From: Citrus sinensis
Taxonomy: Eukaryota > Streptophyta > Magnoliopsida > Sapindales > Rutaceae
Assembly (NCBI RefSeq): GCF_022201045.2
Contig: NC_068558.1
Coordinates: forward strand, 682,001 to 746,000
DNA length: 64,000 bases
Reading direction: 5' to 3'
Shown here: piece after piece, positions 44,785-55,489 of the stretch
How positions within the stretch are numbered: the stretch's first letter is position 1
Layout of the letters: every line of letters begins with the position of its first letter
Notes under the pieces: model-generated
Told to the model about the DNA's origin: nothing
The model's input: the letters and a program-made list of their open reading frames with translations, nothing else
The model's database searches: none
Made by a program: the position numbers and the translations under genes

Positions 44785-44920
44785 GGTCGAAGCCCATTGG
44801 CAACTCATGCGCCTAATAACCTTGAGTGCATGAGTTCGAGTCCCAGCAATAAACTCTCCTTCTGATAGGAGTTTATTTGGCTCCCTACCTTGGGGGTAGA
44901 ATATATTTTCTTTCAATACT
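44785..44920 (+). mobile_element. Possible tRNA-derived SINE fragment
   Basis: An A-box-like stretch (AGCCCATTGGCAACTC, 44791-44806) is followed about 40 bp later by a B-box-like GAGTTCGAGTCCC (44832-44844). This is the spacing of a Pol III tRNA promoter, but the flanks do not fold as a tRNA. The downstream part ends T-rich. Called on motifs and spacing only. Confidence 0.35.
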
Positions 44921-45251
44921 AAGTGATGGTAGTTATTCAGACTGTGATATATTAAAATTAATAAAAAAAAGAGTCCCGATTACATTTTGATTGTAATATA
45001 TCAGTATTTCAAATAAAAAATTTTGTGGTTTTTCAACCACAAATTTGTGTCCAATTTTAGATGTAATAGAATCTTGTTAAGATTGACTTCATAGAACGTT
45101 CGATGAGTATAGCTACGTGGAAATTTGAGAACCAAGCACCACTTTGCGCCCGAGTGCGGCACCCAGATATAGTCATGACATGAGTGGTCAGCAGAGACAA
45201 CCAAAGCCAAACAGAACAACATTTATAATGTGTATGCGCATGTGGGAGCCC

Positions 45252-45363
45252 CTATGTTACAATTAATGTAATATACACACTCAACAACGACCACACAAAT
45301 GATGGACCCACACAATTTATGTGGTTGTTGTTGAGTGTGTATGTTAGATTAATTGTAACATAG
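45252..45363. repeat. 112-bp near-perfect hairpin (foldback element)
   Basis: Left arm from CTATGTTACAATTAAT (45252) and right arm ending ATTAATTGTAACATAG (45363). About 48-bp arms pair with only 4 mismatches around a short loop. Likely a tiny foldback MITE; a hairpin RNA is the alternative. Confidence 0.75.
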
Positions 45364-47168
45364 CATTTGTCTGCGCATGAATGTGTTTTAGCTCAGTTGG
45401 TTTCAACTTGGGAGTCATTTTCTAAGGCAGGAGCATTTACGCAAACTATGGCATCCCTAGATATTACTTCCCTTGGTATGAATACAAGTTCAAAGGAAAG
45501 AGACAGGAAGTAACGTGTCGTTTTTGTGCTTTTCTTGCTTTCAAATATGCTAAATGACAACAAAATTGCAACTGCTCAAGTGGGCACAATTGCCCCACCA
45601 CACTCGTCCCACTTGTCTCCGATTTGTTCGTAGTCTCTTTTGTTGAGGCTGAAGATGCATCCATTTAAAATTCGCACAACTGGCATTAAAATTTATCCTG
45701 TAAATAACACACTGGTTTTAAATGGCAGCATATTAGAAAAACTTATATGTCGTCAAAATTCAAAATGACCTTAACATTTCTGATTTTTGGAGAACTATGA
45801 TGAGATAAGGAATCTGTTTGCTGGTGGTACGAATTCTGGTGATGGTGGGCAAAATATATTCCTTCCGCCTTTTCTTCAAGTTGAAAATTGCTAATCCCCA
45901 GGTTGCACGAATTCTGTACCAGTAGCATCATAAAAGGTAACTTTGGCATAGAATATGTACCTAATTCTGGTTCTTTGGGGATCTGCAGAGAAGTGAGAAC
46001 CAACAAGATCATGGCTGATAATGTTTTCTTTGTTCATTATACTAGAAGATGGTAGATTTTTCGAATTACAAAACAATTCAACGCATATACAAATATGAAT
46101 CATATTAAACTTTTTTTACAATCATCTAATACGATGGATGGATGAGAGGACCAGACCATAAAATATAGATTTTCTAGATTACATTAAAGAATTTGTGCAC
46201 AGAATGACTAAAATATAGAATAAAGAAAGAAAATGGAGAATCATTGGATCCAAAATATATAAGTTAGCAGTAAACATTAAGAGGAGGTCGGCACTTTAAA
46301 AAAAAAAACAAAGATTCAGTGACACAGCTTTAGCTAGTGCGCAGATAACTTTTATCAGTGCTTGACCACGTCAAAACAACATTATAAATAGGGGAGCTGC
46401 TAATATAAATAGAAACCTTCAGCCAAATAGTTTATGAAGTCAACCAATTTGCTGAGCATAAAATTATTTTTCTTTGGTAAGAGAAAGCGACATGGAAAAT
46501 TATATAGTATGCCGATGACATAAGCATGTTAAATGCACTGCGGCGAGGCAACAGCTAAAGAAAAGATCACGTTGGCCATCGATCACTCCATTGACCATCA
46601 CCGTACATGTACAGGATGTAGATGGGATTCATTAATGTCAACATGTTGCAATATCATATTCTACCCATAATAGGAAACAAGAGAAAAAGAAAGTCAAAAT
46701 TTCCAAGAGTTTGGGGTCAAATTAAAGCTTGTTATAGCGTGACAAAACAAAACTAATGCAGCTGGAGCTGGCCTTAGCCTGAGTTTGATGAGCCACTGAA
46801 CCATTAATCATTTTGACTCCAATCAAAATAATAAGAAAACCCCCGGTAAAGTATCTAAAAGACAAACTCTGCAAATTAAGAGCAAAACAATGAATAATTA
46901 ATTGTATTTTTTTTTCTTTCTTGATCAAAAGAATCATATGGTCAATGCATAGATTTAATCCTACAGAAAGCAATAGGGTTTAAAAGAATTCTCTGACCTT
47001 ATTGAGGAGAAAAGGATAAATAAGACCAACGTTTTACTGTATTCATGGCTTCAATAGAACCTTGCGGTAAGCTTGGGCCAGGAGAAGAACATAGTTTTGG
47101 CCCAAATAGGAGTCCGACATCTCTTGGAAGTATAAAAAGATAAAATAAGAGTGGAACTACAACCACCC

Positions 47169-48171
47169 CTCAAAAGTAGGGGTGGCAATGGGGAGGGGAG
47201 GGGAGGGGACCAATCTTCCCATATCCATCCCCGATATTTTGCATATGTCCCCGTCTCCTCCCCGTCCCTGTTAGAATTACTTGAGAGAATCATCATTCTC
47301 TTCCCGAATAATAACAGGGGATCCCCGAGGGTCTCCGGTCCCCGAATAACTAATAGTCTAATACATTTTTTTATTTTCGATTTTAAATTAATCATATTAA
47401 AATAAACTCATACCACTATTGTAAGCTCGTAACCAACTTTGACAGCACATTAAGGCCTCCAATGTGCTTGGATGAAGTTTGTTATGGTATGGGCTCACAA
47501 CTCTACCACTAGTGTTAAAAGCTTATTCAGAAGCAACTGTTGTAATTGGAATTGCCAAAATATCTCTAGCAATTCGAGCTAATGTAGGATACCTATTAGC
47601 ATTTGTCTTCCACCAACTCAAAATATTAAAATCTTCCATCCGAGGTATAACTTTCTCATCCAAATATAAATCTAATTCATTTGCAACAACTGCACAATCT
47701 CCATTGTTTACATAATCATCAAAACCTGTCATCCATTTGGTTGCTTTCTTATAAGAATCCCCTGTAGATCTAGTAGAAGAACTACTACCAGTATAATCAA
47801 AGCAATAAACAGTTGGTGAAAACTTCAATTAATACTCTTCAACTAATTCTGGGCAAATGGTGACCACTTTCCCAACATACAACTATTTTGATATTTATTA
47901 TTTTTAACAATATTTATAATTTTGTTATTTATTTATTAGTAATTTTAAAAATAAAATTAAAATTAAAAATTAAAATGGGGAAATGGGTAGGGGATGGGGA
48001 TTCCACCTCATCCCCGTCCCCTCCCCGAATAAAAAGTTGGGTAAAAAATTTTTCCCGTCCCCTCCCCGAAAAAAAAAATTGGGTATAAAATTATCCCCGT
48101 ACCCTCCCCGAATGGGAAAAATCCCCGAGGTTACCCGTCCCGTGGGGATTTTTGCCATCCCTACTCAAAAG
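47169..48171 (-). mobile_element. hAT transposon derivative (987 bp) with 8-bp TSD
   Basis: The element runs 47177-48163, bounded by TAGGGGTGGCAA and the inverse TTGCCATCCCTA. It is flanked by identical 8-bp duplications CTCAAAAG (47169-47176 and 48164-48171). The subterminal regions are rich in GGGGA/TCCCC motifs. It retains the 3' end of a transposase gene on the minus strand but lacks the rest, so it is an internal-deletion derivative. Confidence 0.93.
47440..47828 (-). pseudogene. hAT transposase C-terminal (dimerisation) remnant
   Basis: The minus-strand translation contains ANELDLYLDEKVIPRMED, then FNILSWWKTNANRYPTLARI and ARDILAIPITTVASE, the hAT family dimerisation domain at the extreme C-terminus of the transposase. 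An in-frame TAA at 47523-47525 interrupts it. Beyond the stop the homology continues (AFNTSGRVVSPYHNKLHPST), so the stop is a point mutation in a formerly longer frame. The catalytic core is missing. Confidence 0.85.
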
Positions 48172-51100
48172 TACTCTCAACACTTTTTATTTTTATACCC
48201 AATAAAATATTAAAAATAAATATAAATTTTTCTAATGACACCTACCTTATTCCATAACCTTTGTAACTTTAGAAGTCAGAGAAGATGATGATTAACTGAG
48301 GAAAAAAAAGCTCATTTTTATAATTATTTTCTTGAATTCGCAGCCACCCACCCAAAAAAAAAAATTGAGATGGGATTCTAGAGTGAGAAAGCTAATAATA
48401 GAGAAGAGAAAGAAAAATATAGGCTCTTATCATACCAAGACAATTTCACTTGCAGATCAAATAAAAATAATGAAGAAAGTTGATGGATTCCAAAATAAAA
48501 TGAATAAAAGAAAAAACCAAGTTGTTGCAGTTATCAACAATGGCACAGATGATGCACCAACAATAAACTAATGAATTTAAAAAACTATGAGAACTGTAGT
48601 TGATGAAGCAAGACAATGATGGGTAATTGATCTTCACAATCGTAACAACAAATCATGAATACAAAAAATAAATAAAAATGGAATTCGTGAACCCATATGC
48701 AATAGCAAGTTCTTTGCTCTTCCACTATTTTGAATTGGATTGAAAAAAATTAAAAAAGGATATTCTACATGTGGGTGCCAAGATTTCGTAATGTGTAGAA
48801 AGTTTGCACAAGACAAGATGAAATTGTGTGAGGTTTTCATGTAATTTTACACAAAGATAAAATTGTAAATCCAAAGAAAGTGTTTCATATTAGAAGTGTG
48901 CTAATAGCATCACTCATAAAATAAATACAAGAATTCAAAATCTTCATACCTCTTGACTAGCTACAATGGCCCAAGGTTCATAAGAGTGATACAATTCAAA
49001 CTTTTCGTCCCGCAGCAACATGGTGTGAAGGGCCTTTAGTTCAATTGTTAAGTAACATCACTAATGATTTATCACCTGTTCATACTGCTAACTTGCTAAG
49101 TGATGTCACTTAGTATAGTTATGGCCCAGAGTTAAAAAAAAAAAAATGTAGGATTAAAATAAAAGTTGATAGTGTATGGTAAATATCATTTCTAAATAAT
49201 AATTTTGACAAAGTAGTAAATAATTATAGATTTTTTATCGTAAAGTGTGAGATAAAATCAATTTAGCTTTCAAACTAAAATAGGAATTGTTTACCAAATA
49301 CTTGACTGCTGCAGTTCAAAAGTTACGACTATCCAACTACAATATCACACAGGGCATAAATCTCGTTGCAACGATTCCTTCTGTCTTCAGTACAAATTAA
49401 AGCTAATACAAACAATAGGGAAAATACTGCAGTTTGGTAATTGATCGCATGCACACTATTTTTACTTTTCTCATGCTGGAAGTGGCTATTTGATTTGTTA
49501 TAACAAACTGTGCATTCTTTGCAGGATTTTATTTAAAGACAAATGGAAAAAAAAAACTTAAAAATGGCTTTCTTTACACCGTGCTTCAAGATACCAATAA
49601 GCAACCAGTTGGCCGATAGCTGGAAAAAAAGTTTGTCAAATCCATCTTGTGTCAGAGTTGCAATGACAGCAGTTATCTAAAACTCCCTCTAGCAAAATGA
49701 GGTATGTTGTTATCTTACTAGCAAGACCTTATGTGCTTTTACCAACTAATTGTATGCTCAAAATATCATGTACATGAATGGAATCAATAGCAAACTGTGA
49801 TGCTTGTGGCAATTACATCAACTATAAGACTTGTTGACGCATATTTCTGGTCAACTAGAGAATTAATTTAGATGAGGGCGATATAATAAAAAAACAGAGA
49901 ATTAACGTGGTTCGGCTTTTGACCTACGTCATGGGTAGAGAAAATAAATCCTTAATTAAGATTGCGATTACAATTCAACTCTCCCTCTCTTTACTACTTT
50001 TTTTTTTTTGATGTCTCATACTATGGGAGACCTCTGCTTTTATAGTCTTCTATAGATAAAGTAATTTTCTAACTTAAATTCTTTCTAACTCTCCTCTATC
50101 TTATAGGATTTTAATTACAAAATATTTTTATATTGTTATAGATTGTATCTATGTCAAACTTTATTTAATTTGCTTCTGGACTTAGTAATGTCCTTTAATT
50201 GTTGACTTTTATTTTGTTGGACTTGATTCAACGATAGCTCCTCTATTTGAATTTGGTTTTTTTTTTTGTGCGGTCTATAATTAAAAATGAGTCAAGGGTC
50301 CCCATGGGTTAGAATCCACAACTTTTGCCATCCTCAACTCTTCGAAATCATGGTTCCTGCTCTCTATTTTTGGGGGAGCATGATTCTGCTCTCTGGGGAG
50401 CCTGACTCTCCTGCTCTCCATTTTTAGGGCACCATGGTTCTATCTTTTTATAGGTTGTATCCGTGTCAAACTTTATTTAATTTGCTTTTGGACTAAGTAA
50501 TGTCGTTTCGTTGTTGACTTTTAAATTGTGAAGCATCCAGCAGCGACCCAAGGGCTCAACCTCTCACCTGTTTCAAAGAAGCAATTAAGGTCAACAACTA
50601 ATGTCAGATTATTTCCTAGGCAGGCCATTAACCAAAGCTGGCCATACAAAGGCAGGATTCTGAGAGGGGCGTGGGGAAATCTTCTGAACTTTTATTTTCT
50701 GCATACTACGTTCTCTCGATTTGAATCCAAGGGCTTAATATTTCAAGTAGCACTGTGGAAACATCTTTATTAATGTCTCTAACATTCATACATGTTTAGG
50801 CCAAAATTACTGACAAGAAAAGTATGGCAATCATGGAAGCAAAAAATGATAAGAAACTTGCCTATTCTAGCTGCCTTCCAAAAGAACCCTCGGAACCTGC
50901 CAAAAGGAGACATTCATAATAATACATGAATTCGACCATTCTATCGAAAGAGCAACCAATTTTATTCTTCTGTTGGGTGTATAGTTTTAGTCAGAAGTTA
51001 ATGCAAAATAACGTCCGAAATAAGAATTAATGCTCGAGATTTACAATTATTCGGCCGACCAAAATCAGAAATCAAATTTTACTTATGAGCTAATCAACAA

Positions 51101-52196
51101 TATAGAGGACTCTGATCGAAGATCAATTAAATCTAAAGATCTTCCGATAAGCATGTGCACAACTGAAAATATGAACTCAGAAACGAATGAAAATGAGAAT
51201 ACAGAGCTTACTGATCGAACGGAAATAAAAAAATAAACAAATCAAGACAAAAGCGCACAGAGAAAGTAAAATAACGATTACGGACCCGGTTTTTCAGCTC
51301 GAGGATGGTAGGAAACTGCAGCTTCACATAAAAAAAAATAGAATGGAAATTAAATAGCGCCGACTGCTTAAAAAAAAAAAGCAGCTAGTTATTATCAATT
51401 ACAACTTCTAAAATAAACAACAGAACTAATAACAAATAAATGATGAACTGAGCTCGTCAGATGGATTTTCCATTAACACATATATATATAATATATAGCC
51501 TGGTTATTATTGATTTGAACTGATGAACTGGTTGCTACTTTTCCAGTGCAGTTTTGATTTTGTGTGCTTCGGTTTCTGCAGATCTACATGAAAGATAACG
51601 GGCTAATATATATACGCGGCTACGATGTCGTTTTGGTTTCCCAGACGTTAATTTATTTGTTTTTATTAATTTGGATGTTCTCCTACTCATATCACTTTTC
51701 TTTCAAAAGGAAAAATTACTTTTTTAAGCAACAAAATGAATCAATGAAGAAAAAAGAGGTTTATTTATTTATTTTTATATCAAAATATTAAATTTAAAAA
51801 GATTATTTTTGAAATAAGTAGTAAATATAAATGTATAATAACCTTGCAACCCCGCTATAACTACAAAAATAAGGAATTAGTGTCATTTGAACTGCAACTA
51901 ATTTGGCAAGATTTTTATCGCACAGCCATTTGTATGTCTGGATTATTACTTATTCGTAAGTACCATAAGAAATAAGATGTTAAGCGCCTTTCAATTCAAT
52001 GCATATGAAATCAGAGTTTATAAATCAAGATAGGAAATAACGAGAAAATTAGAAGTCCAAAATCAACATAATTTGTTTTTATTATTCTCGAATATATGTT
52101 CAATTACATAATATAAAAAGATAGATGCATGAATTGAAAGCTCACGGGGAGAACAGGAAGAATAGCAAAATCCCTCAGAAGCTACGGTTCATTCTC
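48172..52196. other. Intergenic region between the hAT element and CDKE
   Basis: No supported gene. 49833 to about 50230 has features seen in plant LTRs (AACGTGGTTCGGC, then CCTACGTC, then a TTTTATAG box), but no matching second end. A ~75-bp direct repeat lies at 50135 and 50449. The plus-strand frames at 48332-48571 (Lys-rich) and 50528-50773 match nothing I know. Confidence 0.4.
50135..50523 (+). repeat. Dispersed direct repeat (~75 bp, two copies)
   Basis: 50135-50212 and 50449-50523 share TGTCAAACTTTATTTAATTT plus flanking sequence with about 10 differences, 310 bp apart. The interval contains a CTGCTCTC-rich short-period repeat (50355-50440). Perhaps part of a decayed LTR. Confidence 0.6.
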
Positions 52197-52422
52197 CTAT
52201 GCCCTATCTCTATCAGGGCACTTGGTAGGCCATTGCCTCCACTTAGTGAGCCAGCAATTAAGCTCCTCTGCAGGCACCAATGGAATACCGAGTCTTGAGA
52301 TAACTTCAAATGCGTCATCCCTCATACGTTGGCACCACCCTCATCTTTCTGGGCTTTTTACTCATCCTCAATAAGAAAATCTGCTCAGTAAAAGTTATCA
52401 GATTGGGTTTAAAATCAAATGC

Positions 52423-53856
52423 TCATAACCGTCTTGACTTCTGCTGTGGAGGGTATCCAGGCAGCCCCATTCCTGGATCTTTCCTTCTCAATTGTTGCTG
52501 TTGATGTGCCTGGCCGGGCATACCCCGCTGCATTGGCATGTTTGCAGGATTCATTCCACCTGCTGCTCCTGCCTGACCAGGAAAATTATATGTCATCATG
52601 CCCTGAGCTTGCATCCTTTGCATGCCAACACCAGGCATTGGCCGAGGGACATTTCTATTTGACACCGCATGAGCACCTGCCATATTCCCAGGAACAGGTC
52701 CAGATGCTGGTTGTGGAGGCTGAAGGGTAGTTGTCCCTTCAAAATCTGTATTTGAGTCTACCGGACGAGTTGGATAATTCACCACTTTATCCCCAGGCTG
52801 GGAAGGTACAAGTGCATTGCGCCCTGGTAACGGTTCAATCCGGAAATATTCATGCTCCAAAGCCTGAGCAGCTGTTATACGCTTTCGAGGATCATATTCG
52901 AGCATCTTAGATAAGAGGTCATATGCAGGACTTTTCGGAGAAAGGGGAACTACACTATGAAGCCCATTAGTTTCGTACTTGCGTCCTTGAATATGCAGTG
53001 AATCTGATTGCCAATGAGGAAGATTTGCAAGAGTTGGCCACTTCTCCGGTGTTGGATGCCCTAATATTTTGAATATCTTGTCAAGCTGGTCAAGCTGGAA
53101 TGGATTCTGTGTGGATTTGGCTTCTGCCCCTTGAAATAGTGGCTTCAAAGTCAAAAGCTCAGCAAAAATGCATCCAACAGCCCACATGTCAACAGCACTC
53201 GTATAGTGCTTTGCCCCAAGAAGCAACTCTGGTGCACGATACCAAATAGTTACCACAACCCCATTTTCAGACAAGAACTTCAGGGGTGCTTGATAAATTC
53301 TAGCAAGTCCGAAGTCTGCAATTTTAACAACTCCTTGTTCTTCTCCCTCACCCATAACCAAGATATTGGATGGCTTGAGATCACGATGTATGATCCAATT
53401 ACTATGGAGATAATTCAGTCCATTAAGCAGCTGCCATAGAATTGATTTCACAGTGTATGGATTCATGGTGTGGTTAACCTTGTCTCTGTGATGTCTAATG
53501 ATTTCATAGAGGTCATATTCAGCATAATCAAAAGCCAGGTACAGTGACATGTCTGCATGATTAATGTGCACATTAACAAGCTTCACAACATTCTCATGTG
53601 TAATCTCCCGAAGCAACATGATTTCGCGGATAGCAGTAGGGGAGACACCATCACCATCTTTGGATTGCTTAAATTTTTTTATGGCAATTGCCTTTCCACG
53701 ATTTGCAGCAGCCTTGATTCTAGCCAGAAATACAAGACCATATGTGCCTTCACCAATCTTGCCAATTAGATTATACTGTTGCAGCCATTCTGGCTTCTCA
53801 CCGTGGTTAGAGGTACCTGTGCCACCTCTGCCGGTACTGGTGTTGCCATCTCCCAT
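52423..53856 (-). CDS. CDKE-1: Cyclin-dependent kinase E-1 (CDK8 orthologue, Mediator kinase module)
   Basis: Nuclear Ser/Thr kinase of the Mediator CDK8 module, paired with cyclin C; the Arabidopsis orthologue is HUA ENHANCER 3. Single coding exon, 477 aa. Gly loop GEGTYG is at 35-40, catalytic Lys in AIKKF at 60, cyclin-binding SPTAIRE at 72-78 (diagnostic of plant CDKE), HRDLKPSN from 157, DFGLAR from 181, and APE at 208-210. The tail from about 365 is rich in Pro, Gly, Met and Gln, as in CDK8. The start is the first ATG (MGDGNTSTG); the frame upstream has none. An acceptor at 53887 and a donor at 55061 suggest a 1175-bp intron in the leader. Confidence 0.96.
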   Translation of the reverse strand: MGDGNTSTGRGGTGTSNHGEKPEWLQQYNLIGKIGEGTYGLVFLARIKAAANRGKAIAIKKFKQSKDGDGVSPTAIREIMLLREITHENVVKLVNVHINHADMSLYLAFDYAEYDLYEIIRHHRDKVNHTMNPYTVKSILWQLLNGLNYLHSNWIIHRDLKPSNILVMGEGEEQGVVKIADFGLARIYQAPLKFLSENGVVVTIWYRAPELLLGAKHYTSAVDMWAVGCIFAELLTLKPLFQGAEAKSTQNPFQLDQLDKIFKILGHPTPEKWPTLANLPHWQSDSLHIQGRKYETNGLHSVVPLSPKSPAYDLLSKMLEYDPRKRITAAQALEHEYFRIEPLPGRNALVPSQPGDKVVNYPTRPVDSNTDFEGTTTLQPPQPASGPVPGNMAGAHAVSNRNVPRPMPGVGMQRMQAQGMMTYNFPGQAGAAGGMNPANMPMQRGMPGQAHQQQQLRRKDPGMGLPGYPPQQKSRRL

Positions 53857-53886
53857 GGTTTCTGGGATAAGGCAGACAGTCTGCAC

Positions 53887-55061
53887 CTACTAATGTAGTT
53901 TTCTAGGGTTGACAAGAAAAAAAATAGCACCGTTTGCTGCCGCCAATAGTAGTTTTAAGCGTCCTGAAGTTTGAAAAGGAATAAGTACAAAGTAAACTGA
54001 CGAAGATATCAAGAAGAAAAAGTTATAGATGTAATGATTACCAAAACGCATGTCACCCAGTAGTAATGTTTTACATTTATCATACATATGAAATAATGCT
54101 TCAATCTACAAAGATTACTTTGAGCTCAGATCGGAGGATTGTTATAGATGGGCCAGCTGGCAGAATAAAATTTAGAGATCGTATGTGCGTGTATGAAGTA
54201 AGAAATGCCCCTATCAGGTAGACTGTTATGCCTCTACCCTAGTGTCGGGGCAACAAACTTTTATACCCTTATTTATGATAAGGATACGCTATTATTTCCT
54301 CGTGCCATTTATGATCAACAAACACAAATTACAGCATCTTTCTTAGATACATAACAAAATACAAAAGAATTATTCCTCTCTTCCGTCCAAAAAGAAAAAC
54401 TCCCCAGAATACCATTAATTACAAAAATTCTAGAAAGATATATGATGCATTTATGACTATAGTATCAGTTTTTTTCTTCTGATGGAAAACCAGTTTGAGT
54501 ATAAAGTTACAATCTTAGCTGAAAATTGAACGCATAACTAGCGTCAAGAAGGTAAAAATTTACCAATCACAGGTAGCCTCTTGTTTCCGTAAAACATTAA
54601 CTCACAAAAGGATAGCTCAAAAGGCATATTTGCTTAACGCTAGCAGTTACAACATCGAAGTAGCTCAATAGCTTTGCTTGAAGCCCTTAGGATGATCACA
54701 TAACAACTAAAATTTTGTAAAACATACCAAAAAGAAAAAAGTTACCATTATCCATAACTGAAAGAGAATAAAAATATAATATCACCATTATTGATTATAC
54801 TTTACAACAACTTTTTTTTAAAAAAAAAAAAATCTAGTTGGATCCTAAATGAGCAGCACATGTGGAAATCAGTAAAAAAAATTCATAATTCAGAAAAAAA
54901 GCTTCAGAATTCAGATCCAAATAATTCTGGAGTTCACTAACTCATTATAAAGCAAACTTATAAAATCAAAACGGCAATCGAGCTGAAATTCAAACAATTA
55001 AAACGCAAATAAACATAGAAAGCATAAAATTTCGTCAATAAAAGGAATTACGGAGAATTAC
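53887..55061 (-). other. Probable 5'UTR intron of CDKE-1
   Basis: Donor TTTAG|GTAATT at 55061 and acceptor TTAGTAG|GTGCAG ending at 53887, read on the minus strand. The interval is AT-rich and has no coding region. Inferred from splice signals. Confidence 0.5.
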
Positions 55062-55489
55062 CTAAAGAACACGTGACGTCAGAGCAATGGCGTTTATAAA
55101 AAAAACTTATCGAAGCTATACGATTTTTTATGTGGAACAATATCGGAGAACATTGCCTTTGGGGCGGCCTGACTGGGTTTTTCCATCTTCCTTTTTGTTT
55201 TAGCACAACTCAATCTGTTCTCCAACCAAAACGTTCCACGTAAGCATTTTCCATTTAATGCTTGCAAAATTACAAAAAAGTCCGGATGCTAGCCTTCAGG
55301 TAATTAATCGACGTCGTTTCATGAGCTAGCTCACCTATTTGGTTTCCCGCCCTCCCGGGGGTATTGTTTAGAAATTAGAATTGTTTTTGAGTTTCTATTC
55401 AAAAAAAAAAAAAAAAAAAGGGAATTGTTTTTAAGTTCCGGAATCGCCAGACTTTGAAATTATTGAAATCTCGTGAGATTTGAAGAGCA
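55062..55489. promoter_or_regulatory. Compact bidirectional promoter region (CDKE-1 / DUF2439 gene)
   Basis: The two divergent genes are separated here by about 430 bp (leader exon of CDKE-1 to ATG of the plus-strand gene). CACGTGACGTCA at 55070-55081 fuses a G-box with an ACGT/CRE-like core, a bZIP-type site. No TATA box is obvious on either side. Confidence 0.5.

Larger units (their letters stand above)
41310..47168. other. Intergenic region between NLP and the large hAT element
   Basis: No gene recognised in about 5.9 kb. It contains MITE copy 2 (42196-42735), a hAT-like end at about 44524 (TAGGGGTGAGCAAAA), a tRNA-like SINE piece (about 44785-44920) and a 112-bp hairpin (45252-45363). 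Two minus-strand frames (45464-45664, 66 codons; 45743-46103) have no recognisable domain. Confidence 0.45.

Noticed and set aside
45464-46103. Minus-strand reading frames (66, 89 and 70 codons) as a possible small gene
   Set aside because: They lie in different frames with no recognised domain and no splice model that joins them convincingly; low-complexity neighbours.
48332-48571. Plus-strand Lys-rich 79-codon ORF
   Set aside because: Composition follows A-rich DNA; no family resemblance, promoter or splice context.
50528-50773. Plus-strand 81-codon ORF starting near a repeat
   Set aside because: Starts inside the direct repeat and has no recognisable domain.
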